The notes under the pieces were generated by a model, which was given only the letters and a program-made list of their open reading frames with translations, was not told where the DNA came from and searched no databases. From assembly GCF_001425625.1 (NCBI RefSeq), contig NZ_LMCP01000012.1:506404-570403 (forward strand): a stretch of DNA of 64,000 nt, read 5' to 3'. This stretch comes from Mesorhizobium sp. Root102. GTDB taxonomy: Bacteria > Pseudomonadota > Alphaproteobacteria > Rhizobiales > Rhizobiaceae. A program made the translations under genes and the position numbers. Position 1 is the first letter of the stretch. Each line of letters begins with the position of its first letter. Below, in pieces: positions 55,044-63,874 of the stretch.

Positions 55044-55427
55044 ATCTTCGCCGAGCAATCGGTCGGTCTGGCGGCGTTCCTTCTTGGTCGGGCGGCCGCT
55101 GCCGGCCTCGCGCAGCCCCGGAATTGCATCGGGAGGGGCTTCGCCCTTCGGCGCGGGCGGTGGCGACATATCCTCGTAGAGCGTGCGGGCCTCCTCGGCC
55201 GGACCGCGTCGCGTACCGGCGCCGAGTACCTTCCAGATGAAGATGCGCCGCTCAAGCGTGATGGTCAGCACGTCGCCTGACTTGACCTGATCGGAGGCCT
55301 GCGCTGCTTTGTCGCGATTGATGCGAACCCGGCCGGACACGACCAGCTTTGCCGCCAGCGAGCGCGATTTCACGGCGCGCGAGAAGAACAGCCATTTGTC
55401 GATACGCTGGCGGCCTTCAGCAACCAT
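55041..55427 (-). CDS. S4-domain RNA-binding protein (Hsp15-like)
   Basis: 128 residues. The S4 domain occupies residues about 7-70: RQRIDKWLFFSRAVKSRSLA, LVVSGRVRINRDK, DVLTITLERR. The Hsp15 group binds stalled 50S subunits carrying nascent chains. The C-terminal tail is basic (RPTKKERRQTDRLL). It lies downstream of the helicase gene on the same strand. The stop codon is in a palindromic repeat. Confidence 0.9.
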   Translation of the reverse strand: MVAEGRQRIDKWLFFSRAVKSRSLAAKLVVSGRVRINRDKAAQASDQVKSGDVLTITLERRIFIWKVLGAGTRRGPAEEARTLYEDMSPPPAPKGEAPPDAIPGLREAGSGRPTKKERRQTDRLLGED

Positions 55428-55437
55428 CGAAGCGCCT

Positions 55438-55488
55438 AGAGCATGATGCCGAAAAGTGCGAAGCGGCTTTCGGACGACATCATGCTCT
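55438..55488. repeat. 51-bp palindromic intergenic repeat (AGAGCATGATG type)
   Basis: Arms AGAGCATGATG and CATCATGCTCT with an inner CCGAAA/TTTCGG stem. A sequence of this type is widespread between genes in rhizobia (from memory). It sits between the helicase and S4 genes. Confidence 0.75.
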
Positions 55489-55501
55489 ATCTCTTAAGTT
55501 T

Positions 55502-55550
55502 AGAGCGGATTCAGATTTCAGGTCGATTCGACCCGAAATCATCCGGCTCT
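55502..55550. repeat. 49-bp palindromic intergenic repeat (AGAGC-GATTTC type)
   Basis: An imperfect palindrome from AGAGCGGAT to ATCCGGCTCT with an inner GATTTC/GAAATC and GGTCG/CGACC. It ends three bases before the helicase stop and, with the previous repeat, fills the whole helicase-S4 gap. Confidence 0.7.
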
Positions 55551-55553
55551 GGC

Positions 55554-58500
55554 CTACTTCTTCAGCTGGTCGCGCAGAGCAGCGAGCTTGGCGAAGGGCG
55601 AGTCCGGATCGAAGCGCACCGGGCGCTCCTCGCGCGGCTTCGGCTGGAAGGCGGGCTTGCCGCCTTGCGGACCACCCTTGCCATCCGGCCTGCCGCCCTT
55701 CCAGTCGGGACGGCCTTCGCGGCGGTCGGGACGCTCGCCTTGCGGCCGGCCGTCACGCCGCTGTTCGCCTTCGGTCTGCGGCTTGGGTTTGAACTTCGAG
55801 CGGTCGAAGCGCGCCTTGCCGGCTCCATCGCGCCGTCCTTCCTGGGCCGGACGCTCTCCGGATGCAGTTGCGGCCGCTGCGCCGGCGGCATCCGCAGGCG
55901 CATCGCTTCGGCCGCGCGCTTGTCCGTTGCGTGCACGATTGTTCTTGCGATTGTCGTCGCGGTTGCGCGGGCGCTGTTCGAAACGACCCTGGCGCCACAA
56001 CAGGATGGGTTTTGGCGTTTCGGCTTCCGGAGCGGGTTCGCCGGCAGCTGCTTCAGCCACCGCTGCAGGCTCTTCCGGCGCGGCGTCCGTTGCGGGCGCG
56101 GCATCCGACACCAGCTCGGCCGGTGCGGCTTCCTCTGCCGCCGCGGCTTCAGCCTCTGCCTGCGGTTCAACCAGTGCCGGTTCTGCGGCTTCGGCCGCAG
56201 CCTCGGCTACCGGCGCTTCGTCCTGAGCGGTTTCGATCGGAGCGTCCGCCTGTTCGACTGCAGGCACAGCAGGTTCCGCCGCGGCGTCCGCGATGATTTC
56301 GGCGGGGATTTCGGCGACGGTTTCCGAAAGGGCCACTGTGTCCGACGCCGGCTCCGCCCCTTCGATTGCTGCCTCTGCCGCGGCATCCGTTGCCGCGGCT
56401 TCGGCCGCCTTGGCCTGCTCGGCTCGTGCAGCCTCTTCCGCCGCAAACTTCGCCATCGCCGCTTCGCGCGCGGCATTGTCCTGCGCTTCGAGCCGCGCCT
56501 TGACCTCGACGGCCGGCTTCGGCTCGGCACGATAGCCCAAGCCTTTCAGGATTTCTTCCATGTCGTCGGCGGTGGCGCCGAGGATCGACATCATCGGCGG
56601 CGTCACCATGAAGGATTGGCCGTCATAGGCGCCGTCCGGGCGCTGGCCGAGGCCGGGCTTCCAGTTGGTCGCCGGACGGATCAGATCGGCCAGCCGTTCC
56701 AGAATGTCGATGCGCACGGCGCGACGGCCGAGATTGCGGTAGCCGGCAAGCTTGTAGAAGGTCTTGTCGAAAGCCGGATCGATGACCACAGAGGTGCGTC
56801 CGGAGGCGAGAGCATGGACCACGTCGCCAAAGCCGGGCTTGTCCTTGCCATCGTTCTTCAGCGCCCACAGCAGCGTCACCAGTCCGGCAGGCGCCGGCTT
56901 GATCAGCGCCGGCACGAAGACATGGTAAGCGCCGAAGCGCACGCCAAGCCGGCGAAGAGCGGCGCGGCCTTCCTGGTCGAGCGACTTCATCTCCTCGGCG
57001 ATGTCGCGTCGGTTGATGAGGCCGAAATTCTCGACCAGCTGGAAGGCGATGCCACGGCCGATGCCGGAAATCTGATCGGCGTTCTTCAGGTCGATCAGCG
57101 GCTTCAGCAGCGACTCGATCTGGAAATTGACGAAACGTTCGGCACGCGCGGCGACCTTGTCGCGCGCTGGGCCGGTCAGCTGTTCGTCGGCCAGCAGCAC
57201 CAGGCGCGGCTTCAGCGCGTCTTCGCCTGATACCAGCGTGCCGATCGGCGCGCCGATCCAGCGCAGCGTGCCGTCCGAGCCAAGCGCGATGTCGCCATTG
57301 GCCGAGGCACCGAAGCGTTCGGCGCGCGCCTCGAACTCGGCGGCCAGCGCCTTCTGCGCGGCGGTGCGCACAGCCTTGGCGTCTTCGCCGCCGGCGGTCT
57401 GGTCTGCGGTGAAGCGGAACCCTTGCAACTCGCCGACATGGTGGCCTTCGACAAGGACGGTTCCGGTAGGACTAATTTCGGCTTCAGGCATGGTATTTTC
57501 TCTAAGGCGCCGCATGAGGACGGAAGTCCTGCGGTCTACGAAGCGTTTCGTCAACCGCTCATGCAGCGCATCCGACAATCTGTCTTCGATTTCGCGCGTC
57601 TTTTCCTGCCAGTGTGCCTGATCGGCCAGCCAGCCGGGCCGGTTCGACACGAATGTCCAGGTGCGGATCTGGGCAATGCGATGCGACAGCGTGTCGATAT
57701 CGCCCTCGGTGGTGTCGGCGCGGCGCACCTGCTCGGCCATGTAATTCTCGTCGACATGGCCGTGGCGTGCGAGGTCCGTGTAGATCGAGGCAATGAGGTC
57801 GGCATGCTGGGCCGGCGCGATCTTGCGGTAGTCGGGCAGCGCGCAGGCTTCCCACAACAGCGCCACGCGCTTGGCATTGGTGGCGAGTGCACGGATGTCC
57901 TCGTCGCGCGACAGATGCTCGAGCGCCTGTGCGTCGACGGCAGGCAATGCCCGCGTCAGTCCCTCGACCGGGGCGTTGGTCTCGATCGAGCGCTTCAGCG
58001 CGTCGAGGCTGGCAAAGTCGAAATGCGCGGTGCGCCACTGCAGCACCTTCACCGGATCGAAATCATGGCCTTCGATCTTCTTGATCAGCTCCTCGTCCAG
58101 CGGGTCGACCTGGCCGGTGACGCCAAAGGTGCCGTCGCGCAGATGCCGGCCGGCGCGGCCGGCGATCTGGCCAAGCTCGGCCGCCGTCAGGTTGCGGTAC
58201 TGGAAGCCATCGAACTTGCGGTTCTGGGCGAAGGCGACGTGGTCGAGATCGAGGTTGAGGCCCATGCCGATGGCGTCGGTGGCGATGAGATAGTCGACAT
58301 CGCCGGACTGGAACAGTGCCACCTGGGCGTTGCGGGTGCGCGGCGAGAGCGCGCCGAGCACGACGGCGGCACCGCCTTGCTGGCGGCGGATGAGCTCGGC
58401 GATGGCGTAGACCTCGTCGGCGGAGAAGGCGACGATTGCCGTGCGCCGCGGCAGGCGGGTCAGCTTCTTGGAGCCGGCATAGGCAAGATGCGACAGCCTC

Positions 58501-58970
58501 GGCCGCGTCACCACCGAGACCCCCCTCAGCAGGCGCTGCAGGATGCCGTGCATGGTGGCCGCACCCAGCAGCAACGTTTCCTGGCGGCCGCGCAGATGCA
58601 GGATGCGGTCGGTGAAGATGTGGCCGCGCTCGAGGTCGCCGGCGAGCTGCACCTCGTCGATGGCGACGAAGGCGGCGTCGGTCTCGCGCGGCATGGCCTC
58701 GACCGTGCAGACCGAATATTTGGCGCCCGGTGGCTGGATCTTTTCTTCGCCGGTGATCAGCGCGACCTTGTGGGCGCCGACCTTTTCGCAGACACGGGCG
58801 TAGACCTCACGTGCCAGCAGCCTGAGCGGCAGGCCGATGATGCCGCTCTCATGCGCCACCATGCGTTCGATGGCGAGATGGGTCTTGCCGGTGTTGGTCG
58901 GCCCAAGCACGGCGGTCACGTCGCGGCCCGACAGGATCAGCGGCTCGGTGTGTTTGGGCTGGATGTTCAT
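55554..58970 (-). CDS. Suv3-like DEAD/H-box RNA helicase with long low-complexity tail
   Basis: 1138 residues. The helicase core is close to mitochondrial SUV3/SUPV3L1: motif I GPTNTGKTHLAIERM, motif II AIDEVQ, motif III LLLGAAT, motif V-VI ATDAIGMGLNLDL and QIAGRAGRH. A Suv3-type C-terminal region follows to about residue 830. The last 300 residues are Ala/Glu-rich and then Arg/Gly/Pro-rich (RREGRPDWKGGRPDGKGG), probably disordered and RNA-binding. It may work in RNA turnover. Alphaproteobacterial members have such tails. ATG 58970. Confidence 0.92.
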   Translation of the reverse strand: MNIQPKHTEPLILSGRDVTAVLGPTNTGKTHLAIERMVAHESGIIGLPLRLLAREVYARVCEKVGAHKVALITGEEKIQPPGAKYSVCTVEAMPRETDAAFVAIDEVQLAGDLERGHIFTDRILHLRGRQETLLLGAATMHGILQRLLRGVSVVTRPRLSHLAYAGSKKLTRLPRRTAIVAFSADEVYAIAELIRRQQGGAAVVLGALSPRTRNAQVALFQSGDVDYLIATDAIGMGLNLDLDHVAFAQNRKFDGFQYRNLTAAELGQIAGRAGRHLRDGTFGVTGQVDPLDEELIKKIEGHDFDPVKVLQWRTAHFDFASLDALKRSIETNAPVEGLTRALPAVDAQALEHLSRDEDIRALATNAKRVALLWEACALPDYRKIAPAQHADLIASIYTDLARHGHVDENYMAEQVRRADTTEGDIDTLSHRIAQIRTWTFVSNRPGWLADQAHWQEKTREIEDRLSDALHERLTKRFVDRRTSVLMRRLRENTMPEAEISPTGTVLVEGHHVGELQGFRFTADQTAGGEDAKAVRTAAQKALAAEFEARAERFGASANGDIALGSDGTLRWIGAPIGTLVSGEDALKPRLVLLADEQLTGPARDKVAARAERFVNFQIESLLKPLIDLKNADQISGIGRGIAFQLVENFGLINRRDIAEEMKSLDQEGRAALRRLGVRFGAYHVFVPALIKPAPAGLVTLLWALKNDGKDKPGFGDVVHALASGRTSVVIDPAFDKTFYKLAGYRNLGRRAVRIDILERLADLIRPATNWKPGLGQRPDGAYDGQSFMVTPPMMSILGATADDMEEILKGLGYRAEPKPAVEVKARLEAQDNAAREAAMAKFAAEEAARAEQAKAAEAAATDAAAEAAIEGAEPASDTVALSETVAEIPAEIIADAAAEPAVPAVEQADAPIETAQDEAPVAEAAAEAAEPALVEPQAEAEAAAAEEAAPAELVSDAAPATDAAPEEPAAVAEAAAGEPAPEAETPKPILLWRQGRFEQRPRNRDDNRKNNRARNGQARGRSDAPADAAGAAAATASGERPAQEGRRDGAGKARFDRSKFKPKPQTEGEQRRDGRPQGERPDRREGRPDWKGGRPDGKGGPQGGKPAFQPKPREERPVRFDPDSPFAKLAALRDQLKK

Positions 58971-59684
58971 TGACCTAGAATAAGGCTTCTGGGACCTGGA
59001 AATAAGGCTTCTGGCCTCTGGTTGTCGGGAGCGTGCCTCAAAGTGGCGCGTATGACAGGCGACACATAGGGATTTCGGGCGCGAAGCGAAAGCGGAATGT
59101 TCCGCTGACGGCCAGAAGGTGGTTTTGTCAAGCTCTCAACCGGCTGCGAATTAACAGATAGAACGAGTCTGGAACGAATCAGCGACGAATCAGTGACTCC
59201 TGCAGATTCAGCTTTTGTTCACGGCTACATGTGGATTTTGCGACCGCGGTTCTCACCACATGCTGAATCGCTGAACTGGCCCGTTTCATGCTAAGAGGGC
59301 CTTGCCGTTAATCTTTGCCGATGAACGATCACAGTGGCTTGGCGTGCCTCAGCCAAGATTATGAAATTGTTGACCTTTCTTAACCCGCGTTAAGGAATTG
59401 GCAGGCGATTCCGGCTGTCGCCGTTAACGTTCCGCTCAAAGCCGGAACGAATCGGCGACGAATCAGCGATGTCAGAATTTTCTTGGTTTGTTCACCCAAT
59501 ATCTTGTGTTGTGAACAGCTTATCCACCGAGAATCCACAGGTTACGAAGTAGCTTTCGCACAGGGCAGCGGGTGGCTGTTAACCTCTGCGTGCCGGATTG
59601 GGTCACGTCGAAAAGACTGACCGGCAACGAAAGACGGGCCGGGTGTGCCGGCCCGTCGATCTCTCCGCCTACGCCGCCGCGTCG
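58971..59684. other. 714-base non-coding region with repeats and a long hairpin
   Basis: No protein-like frame. It holds two near-identical 26-base direct repeats (59171-59196 and 59444-59469, two differences). It also holds a nested hairpin (GATTCAGC 59205, CATGTGG 59228, CCACATG 59256, GCTGAATC 59262), a perfect inverted repeat CTTAAC-CCGC-GTTAAG near 59378-59393, and a near-consensus DnaA box TTATCCACC near 59520 with ATCCACA at about 59532. It could carry an RNA gene, or be a regulatory or replication-related site. Confidence 0.5.
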
Positions 59685-60410
59685 TCAGGCGAAGTATTGG
59701 CCGCCATTGGCTGTGATGGTCGAGCCGGTGATGAAGCCGGCATCTTCGGATGCGAGGAAGACGACGCAGCGCGCGATTTCTTCGGGTTCGCCGAGCCGGC
59801 CGACAGGGATCTGCGGAATGATGCGCTCGTTGAGCACCTTCTCGTCGATTGCCTTGACCATCTCGGTGGCGATGTAGCCGGGGCAGATGACGTTGACGGT
59901 GATGCCGGCGCGAGCCCCCTCCTGAGCGAGAGCTTTGCTGAAACCGATGTCGCCGGCCTTGGCGGCGGAATAGTTGACCTGGCCGGCCTGGCCTTTCTGG
60001 CCGTTGATCGAGGAGATGGTGATGACGCGGCCGAACTTGCGGTCGCGCATGCCGCTCCACAGCGGATGCGTCATGTTGAAGACGCCGGACAGGTTGGTGT
60101 CGATGACCTCTTTCCACTGCTCGCGGGTGATCTTGTGGAACATGGCGTCACGGGTGATGCCGGCATTGTTGACCAGCACCGAGACCGGGCCGAGATCGGC
60201 CTCGACTTGGCTGATGCCGGCGGCGCAGGCATCATAGTCGGCCACCGACCATTTGTAGACCGGAATGCCGGTCTCGGCGTTGAATTTCGCCGCCGCTTCG
60301 TCATTGCCGGCATAGTTCGCGGCAACCGAATAGCCGACGGTCTTCAATGCGATCGAGATCGCCGCGCCGATACCGCGCGATCCGCCTGTGACGATTGCTA
60401 CCTTGGTCAT
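59685..60410 (-). CDS. phbB: acetoacetyl-CoA reductase
   Basis: A 241-residue short-chain dehydrogenase making (R)-3-hydroxybutyryl-CoA with NADPH for PHB synthesis. Cofactor motif TGGSRGIG, LVNNAGITRD, catalytic ISSINGQKGQAGQVNYSAAK (Ser, Tyr, Lys), and C-terminal NGGQYFA typical of PhbB. It follows phbA after a 120-base palindromic gap. Confidence 0.94.
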   Translation of the reverse strand: MTKVAIVTGGSRGIGAAISIALKTVGYSVAANYAGNDEAAAKFNAETGIPVYKWSVADYDACAAGISQVEADLGPVSVLVNNAGITRDAMFHKITREQWKEVIDTNLSGVFNMTHPLWSGMRDRKFGRVITISSINGQKGQAGQVNYSAAKAGDIGFSKALAQEGARAGITVNVICPGYIATEMVKAIDEKVLNERIIPQIPVGRLGEPEEIARCVVFLASEDAGFITGSTITANGGQYFA

Positions 60411-60427
60411 ATGCGCTCCTCCCTTTT

Positions 60428-60528
60428 TGGAGCGAATAGGGAGTAGCGAATAGCGAGTAGGGATTGATGTCCCGTTGCGCTGACGCCATTCTTCCCTATT
60501 CGCTACTCCCTATTCGCTATTCACTTCT
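60428..60528. repeat. long palindromic repeat between phbA and phbB
   Basis: Arms share the 20-base block GAATAGGGAGTAGCGAATAG (left, about 60433-60452) and its reverse complement (right, within 60498-60526). About 50 bases separate them. It fills the phbA-phbB gap almost fully and would form a strong hairpin inside the operon mRNA. Confidence 0.75.
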
Positions 60529-60530
60529 CT

Positions 60531-61709
60531 TTAGAGCGCTTCCACGCACATGGCGACGCCCATGCCGCCGCCAATGCATAGGGTGGCCAGCCCCTTCTTG
60601 GCGCCGCGCCGGCGCATTTCGAAGACCAGCGTGTTGAAAATCCGGGCGCCTGAAGCGCCGATCGGGTGGCCGATGGCGATGGCGCCGCCATTGACGTTGA
60701 CGATCGAGGGATCCCAGCCCATGTCCTTGTTGACGGCGCAGGCCTGGGCGGCAAAGGCCTCGTTGGCCTCGACCAGGTCGAGATCGCCGACCGACCAGCC
60801 GGCCTTTTCCAAGGCCTTGCGCGAGGCGGGAATAGGTCCGGTGCCCATGATCTGCGGATCGACGCCGGCGGTAGCCCAGGACACGATGCGCGCCAGCGGG
60901 GTGATGCCGCGCCTCACCGCTTCCGTTTCGCTCATCAGCAACGCGCCGGCGGCGCCGTCATTGATGCCGGAGGCGTTGGCGGCGGTCACCGTGCCGTCCT
61001 TGTCGAAGGCCGGCTTCAGCTTGGTCATGGCGTCGATCGTGGCGCCGTGGCGGATGTATTCGTCCTGGTCGACAATGGTGTCGCCCTTCTTGCCCTTGAG
61101 GGTGACGGCGACGATCTCGTCCTTGAACTTGCCGGCCTTCTGCGCGGCCTCGGCCTTGTTCTGCGAGGCCAACGCGAACTGGTCCTGATCGTCGCGGGTG
61201 ATCTGGAACTGACGTGCGACGTTTTCGGCGGTGTTGCCCATGTGATAGCCGTTGAAGGCATCCCACAGCCCGTCCTTGATCATGGTGTCGATCAGCTTGA
61301 AGTCGCCCATCTTGACGCCGGCGCGCAGGTGCTGGGCATGCGTCGAAAGCGACATCGATTCCTGGCCGCCGGCGATGATCACCTTGGCATCGCCGGTGGC
61401 GATCTGCTGCATGCCGAGTGCAATGGCGCGCAGGCCCGAGCCGCAAACCTGATTGAGGCCCCAGGCGGTGGTCTCCTTGGGCAAGCCGGCATTGATCGAT
61501 GCCTGGCGGGCCGGGTTCTGACCCTGAGCGGCGGTCAGCACCTGACCGAGGATGACCTCGTCGACCTCGCCTGGTTCGACACCGGCACGCGATAGCAATT
61601 CCCTGATGACGACGGCACCGAGCTCATGCGCGGGGGTGGCGGCGAAGGCGCCGTTGAAGGAGCCGACCGGCGTGCGCGCCGCACTGGCAATGACGATGGA
61701 AGCGGACAT
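60531..61709 (-). CDS. phbA: acetyl-CoA acetyltransferase (beta-ketothiolase)
   Basis: A 392-residue thiolase condensing two acetyl-CoA for PHB. Nucleophile C89 in [11 protein letters not shown], His in [14 protein letters not shown], and second Cys in [11 protein letters not shown]. Normal length. Divergent from phaR. Confidence 0.96.
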   Translation of the reverse strand: MSASIVIASAARTPVGSFNGAFAATPAHELGAVVIRELLSRAGVEPGEVDEVILGQVLTAAQGQNPARQASINAGLPKETTAWGLNQVCGSGLRAIALGMQQIATGDAKVIIAGGQESMSLSTHAQHLRAGVKMGDFKLIDTMIKDGLWDAFNGYHMGNTAENVARQFQITRDDQDQFALASQNKAEAAQKAGKFKDEIVAVTLKGKKGDTIVDQDEYIRHGATIDAMTKLKPAFDKDGTVTAANASGINDGAAGALLMSETEAVRRGITPLARIVSWATAGVDPQIMGTGPIPASRKALEKAGWSVGDLDLVEANEAFAAQACAVNKDMGWDPSIVNVNGGAIAIGHPIGASGARIFNTLVFEMRRRGAKKGLATLCIGGGMGVAMCVEAL

Positions 61710-61851
61710 TTTCTTCTCCAGACTTCAAGGGTGTTGTTCTGTCGTTGAGGACTTTTCTTGCCCTTTCCCAACCCCAAGTCAAACCGGAAATGGGCATGGC
61801 GCCCATCCGCGGCAAGCAGGTCATGCCTTGCCATGGCGGCCATTCGTCCAT

Positions 61852-61900
61852 TGCTGCGCAGCATATTTTGCCCGCTATGCAGCATTTAGTGATCCCGCAC
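61852..61900. promoter_or_regulatory. TGC-rich candidate PhaR operator
   Basis: A palindrome TGCTGCGCAGCA (61852-61863) is followed by ATGCAGCA and CTGCACAAACTGC within 50 bases, in the phbA-phaR divergent gap (61710-62008). PhaR proteins of Paracoccus and Rhodobacter bind CTGC/GCAG repeats, so this is a plausible site. Confidence 0.45.
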
Positions 61901-62008
61901 TGCACAAACTGCTTGGAATTGTGAGGCTTTTGCGCATATCCTCAAAAAAGGCACAATCGTTATCGGCGGCTTACTCAGAGGCGCGCCGGTGTCCCCGGGA
62001 GGATGTAG

Positions 62009-62620
62009 ATGGCCGCTAAAGACGATCCGATCATCATCAAGAAATACGCCAATCGCCGCCTCTACAACACCGGCACCAGCACCTATGTGACGCTCGAAGA
62101 CCTCGCAGAGATGGTCAAGAAGGGCGAGGAGTTCACCGTCCAGGACGCCAAGACCGGCGACGACATCACGCATCCGGTGCTGACACAGATCATCTTCGAA
62201 CTGGAGAACAAGGACGGGCAGAACATGCTGCCGATCCCATTCCTGCGCCAGCTGATCGCCTATTATGGTGACCAGATGCAGATGATCGTGCCGAGCTTCC
62301 TCGAACAGTCGATGCTCGCCTTCTCCAAGGAGCAGGAACGCTTTCGCGAGCAGATGAAGGGGGCGATCGGCAAGTCGCCGCTCGACATGATGAAGATCAC
62401 CACGCCGATCAAGGCGCTGGAGGAGCAGACACGCCGCAACATGGAAATGTTCCAGAATGCGATGCGACTGTTCACGCCGTTCCCGCCCGCTGGCTCCGCG
62501 CCAGCCGCCGCGCCAACGCCCGAGCCGGCCAGGAAGGAAACGCCAGAAAAACCCGACGACCTTCAGGAACTGAAGGATCAGATCGCGGCCATGCAGCGCA
62601 AGCTCGACACGATGTCGTGA
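62009..62620 (+). CDS. phaR: polyhydroxyalkanoate synthesis repressor PhaR
   Basis: 203 residues. The N-terminal PHB accumulation regulatory DNA-binding domain (IIKKYANRRLYNTGTSTYVT) is followed by a PHB-binding domain (LPIPFLRQLIAYYGDQMQMI) and an Ala/Pro linker to a short coiled coil (LQELKDQIAAMQRKLDTM). It senses PHB granules and represses phasin and other genes; in rhizobia it is also called AniA and affects carbon flow. ATG 62009 is behind GGGAGG. Confidence 0.95.
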   Translation: MAAKDDPIIIKKYANRRLYNTGTSTYVTLEDLAEMVKKGEEFTVQDAKTGDDITHPVLTQIIFELENKDGQNMLPIPFLRQLIAYYGDQMQMIVPSFLEQSMLAFSKEQERFREQMKGAIGKSPLDMMKITTPIKALEEQTRRNMEMFQNAMRLFTPFPPAGSAPAAAPTPEPARKETPEKPDDLQELKDQIAAMQRKLDTMS

Positions 62621-62641
62621 GCGATTGGCGCTCTCTTGATC

Positions 62642-63781
62642 TTACGGCAGCACGCCCTCATAGCGGCCGCGCGGCCTGATTACACTTGCGCTCGTTATCT
62701 GTTCGACCGTGTGCGCGGCCCAGCCGACGCTGCGTGCGAGCGCGAACAGGCGGAACGGTGCATCGCGCGGCAAGCCAAGGCTGCGCGTCAGGGCGGCCAG
62801 CCCAAAATCGATGTTGGGAAGCGCGCCGGTCGCCGCAAGGGCAGCGTCGCGCAGCGACGACAGTGTGCCGTCAACCTCGATCACCGAGAGCAGCGCCGCC
62901 CCTCGGGGATCGCCGTCGGGATAGAGTGGATGGCCGAACCCCGGCAGCGGCCGGTCATGGCTGAGCCAGCGCCGGATCGTCGCATCGGCGCCATGTCGCG
63001 CCGCATCCTCGGCCAGTTGCATCACCGCCTCGCCGGCGCCGCCATGGCGCGGTCCCGATAGTGTCGCGAGCCCGGCGAGCAGGCAGGCGGCCAGCGGCGC
63101 GCCGGTCGAGGCCGCGACGCGCGCGGCGAAGGTCGACGCATTCAGCTCATGATCGGCAAGCAGGACAAGCGCGCGGCGGATCGCTTCCGCGCCGCCAGCA
63201 TCCACCGACCAGTCCTGCGCCAGCCGCTGATGGACCGGATCCGGTCCTACCGGTGCGCCCAGCGCGCCGGCCAGCATGCCGATCGCGTGCGCGGCATCGG
63301 CATGCAGCGAGGCGGCGCTGCGCCCAAGCGATGGGCGCCCCTGGCCGGCAAGCACGGCAAGTTGCGCAAAGGCCGCGGCCCGGCCAGTCTGATGGGGCGC
63401 ATCTGGCGACGGTGCTTCAAAAGCCACCGGTTCCGGCAAAGCCCAGAGCACTGCGGCCGTCTCTTCCAATGTGGCATATGCAGAAAGCGCTGCGGCGTCC
63501 TGCCCACGATAGATGAGCCGACCGTGCGAGACGGTCGAAATCGCCGTTGCGATCGAGGGCTCGCCCCAGGCAATGGCGCTTTCAGCGATGACTGACGGGC
63601 TGCGTCCGCGCGCCCTCCGCATTGCCAGCGCTTCTATGTCATCGGCGCGATACTGGCTGCGGCGCGGATCGGCGCGGTCGGGCCGCATGCCGATGCGCCC
63701 ACGGCTGACATAGGCGTAGAGCGTCTGCGCCCGCACCTTGAGCCTTTCCAGCGCCTCTTCCCGTGACAACCACTCGGACAT
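62642..63781 (-). CDS. citrate synthase-family protein with N-terminal HTH
   Basis: 379 residues. Residues about 1-60 form a MerR/excisionase-like helix-turn-helix (SREEALERLKVRAQTLYAYV) followed by a basic linker. The remainder is a citrate synthase fold with catalytic residues kept: HELNASTFAARV (first His), PGFGHPLYPDGDPRG (second His), NIDFGLAAL (Asp) and the CoA/citrate Arg in RPRGRYEG. It could be enzyme, regulator or both. It is divergent from a second citrate synthase gene that begins 93 bases away. Confidence 0.85.
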   Translation of the reverse strand: MSEWLSREEALERLKVRAQTLYAYVSRGRIGMRPDRADPRRSQYRADDIEALAMRRARGRSPSVIAESAIAWGEPSIATAISTVSHGRLIYRGQDAAALSAYATLEETAAVLWALPEPVAFEAPSPDAPHQTGRAAAFAQLAVLAGQGRPSLGRSAASLHADAAHAIGMLAGALGAPVGPDPVHQRLAQDWSVDAGGAEAIRRALVLLADHELNASTFAARVAASTGAPLAACLLAGLATLSGPRHGGAGEAVMQLAEDAARHGADATIRRWLSHDRPLPGFGHPLYPDGDPRGAALLSVIEVDGTLSSLRDAALAATGALPNIDFGLAALTRSLGLPRDAPFRLFALARSVGWAAHTVEQITSASVIRPRGRYEGVLP

Positions 63782-63794
63782 ATCGGGCTCTGAT

Positions 63795-63819
63795 ATTGAT
63801 TCTATTGATCAAGATTGAT
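63795..63819. promoter_or_regulatory. triple ATTGAT direct repeat between citrate synthase genes
   Basis: ATTGAT at 63795, 63804 and 63814, plus palindrome TTGATCAA at 63805-63812, in a 93-base AT-rich divergent gap. It is a candidate operator for the HTH-citrate synthase. Confidence 0.45.
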
Positions 63820-63874
63820 GCACATGTTGCCCAGCCTTATCTCCGATCTGAAAATGCTTCAAGGAGACAAGGCT

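Noticed and set aside
57423..58973. 516-codon frame opposite the Suv3-like helicase
   Set aside because: Shadow of the helicase gene with no recognisable protein.
58971..59684. Chromosomal replication origin
   Set aside because: Too few good DnaA boxes, and none of the usual neighbours (hemE, dnaA, parAB) are nearby. Kept only as an unusual region.
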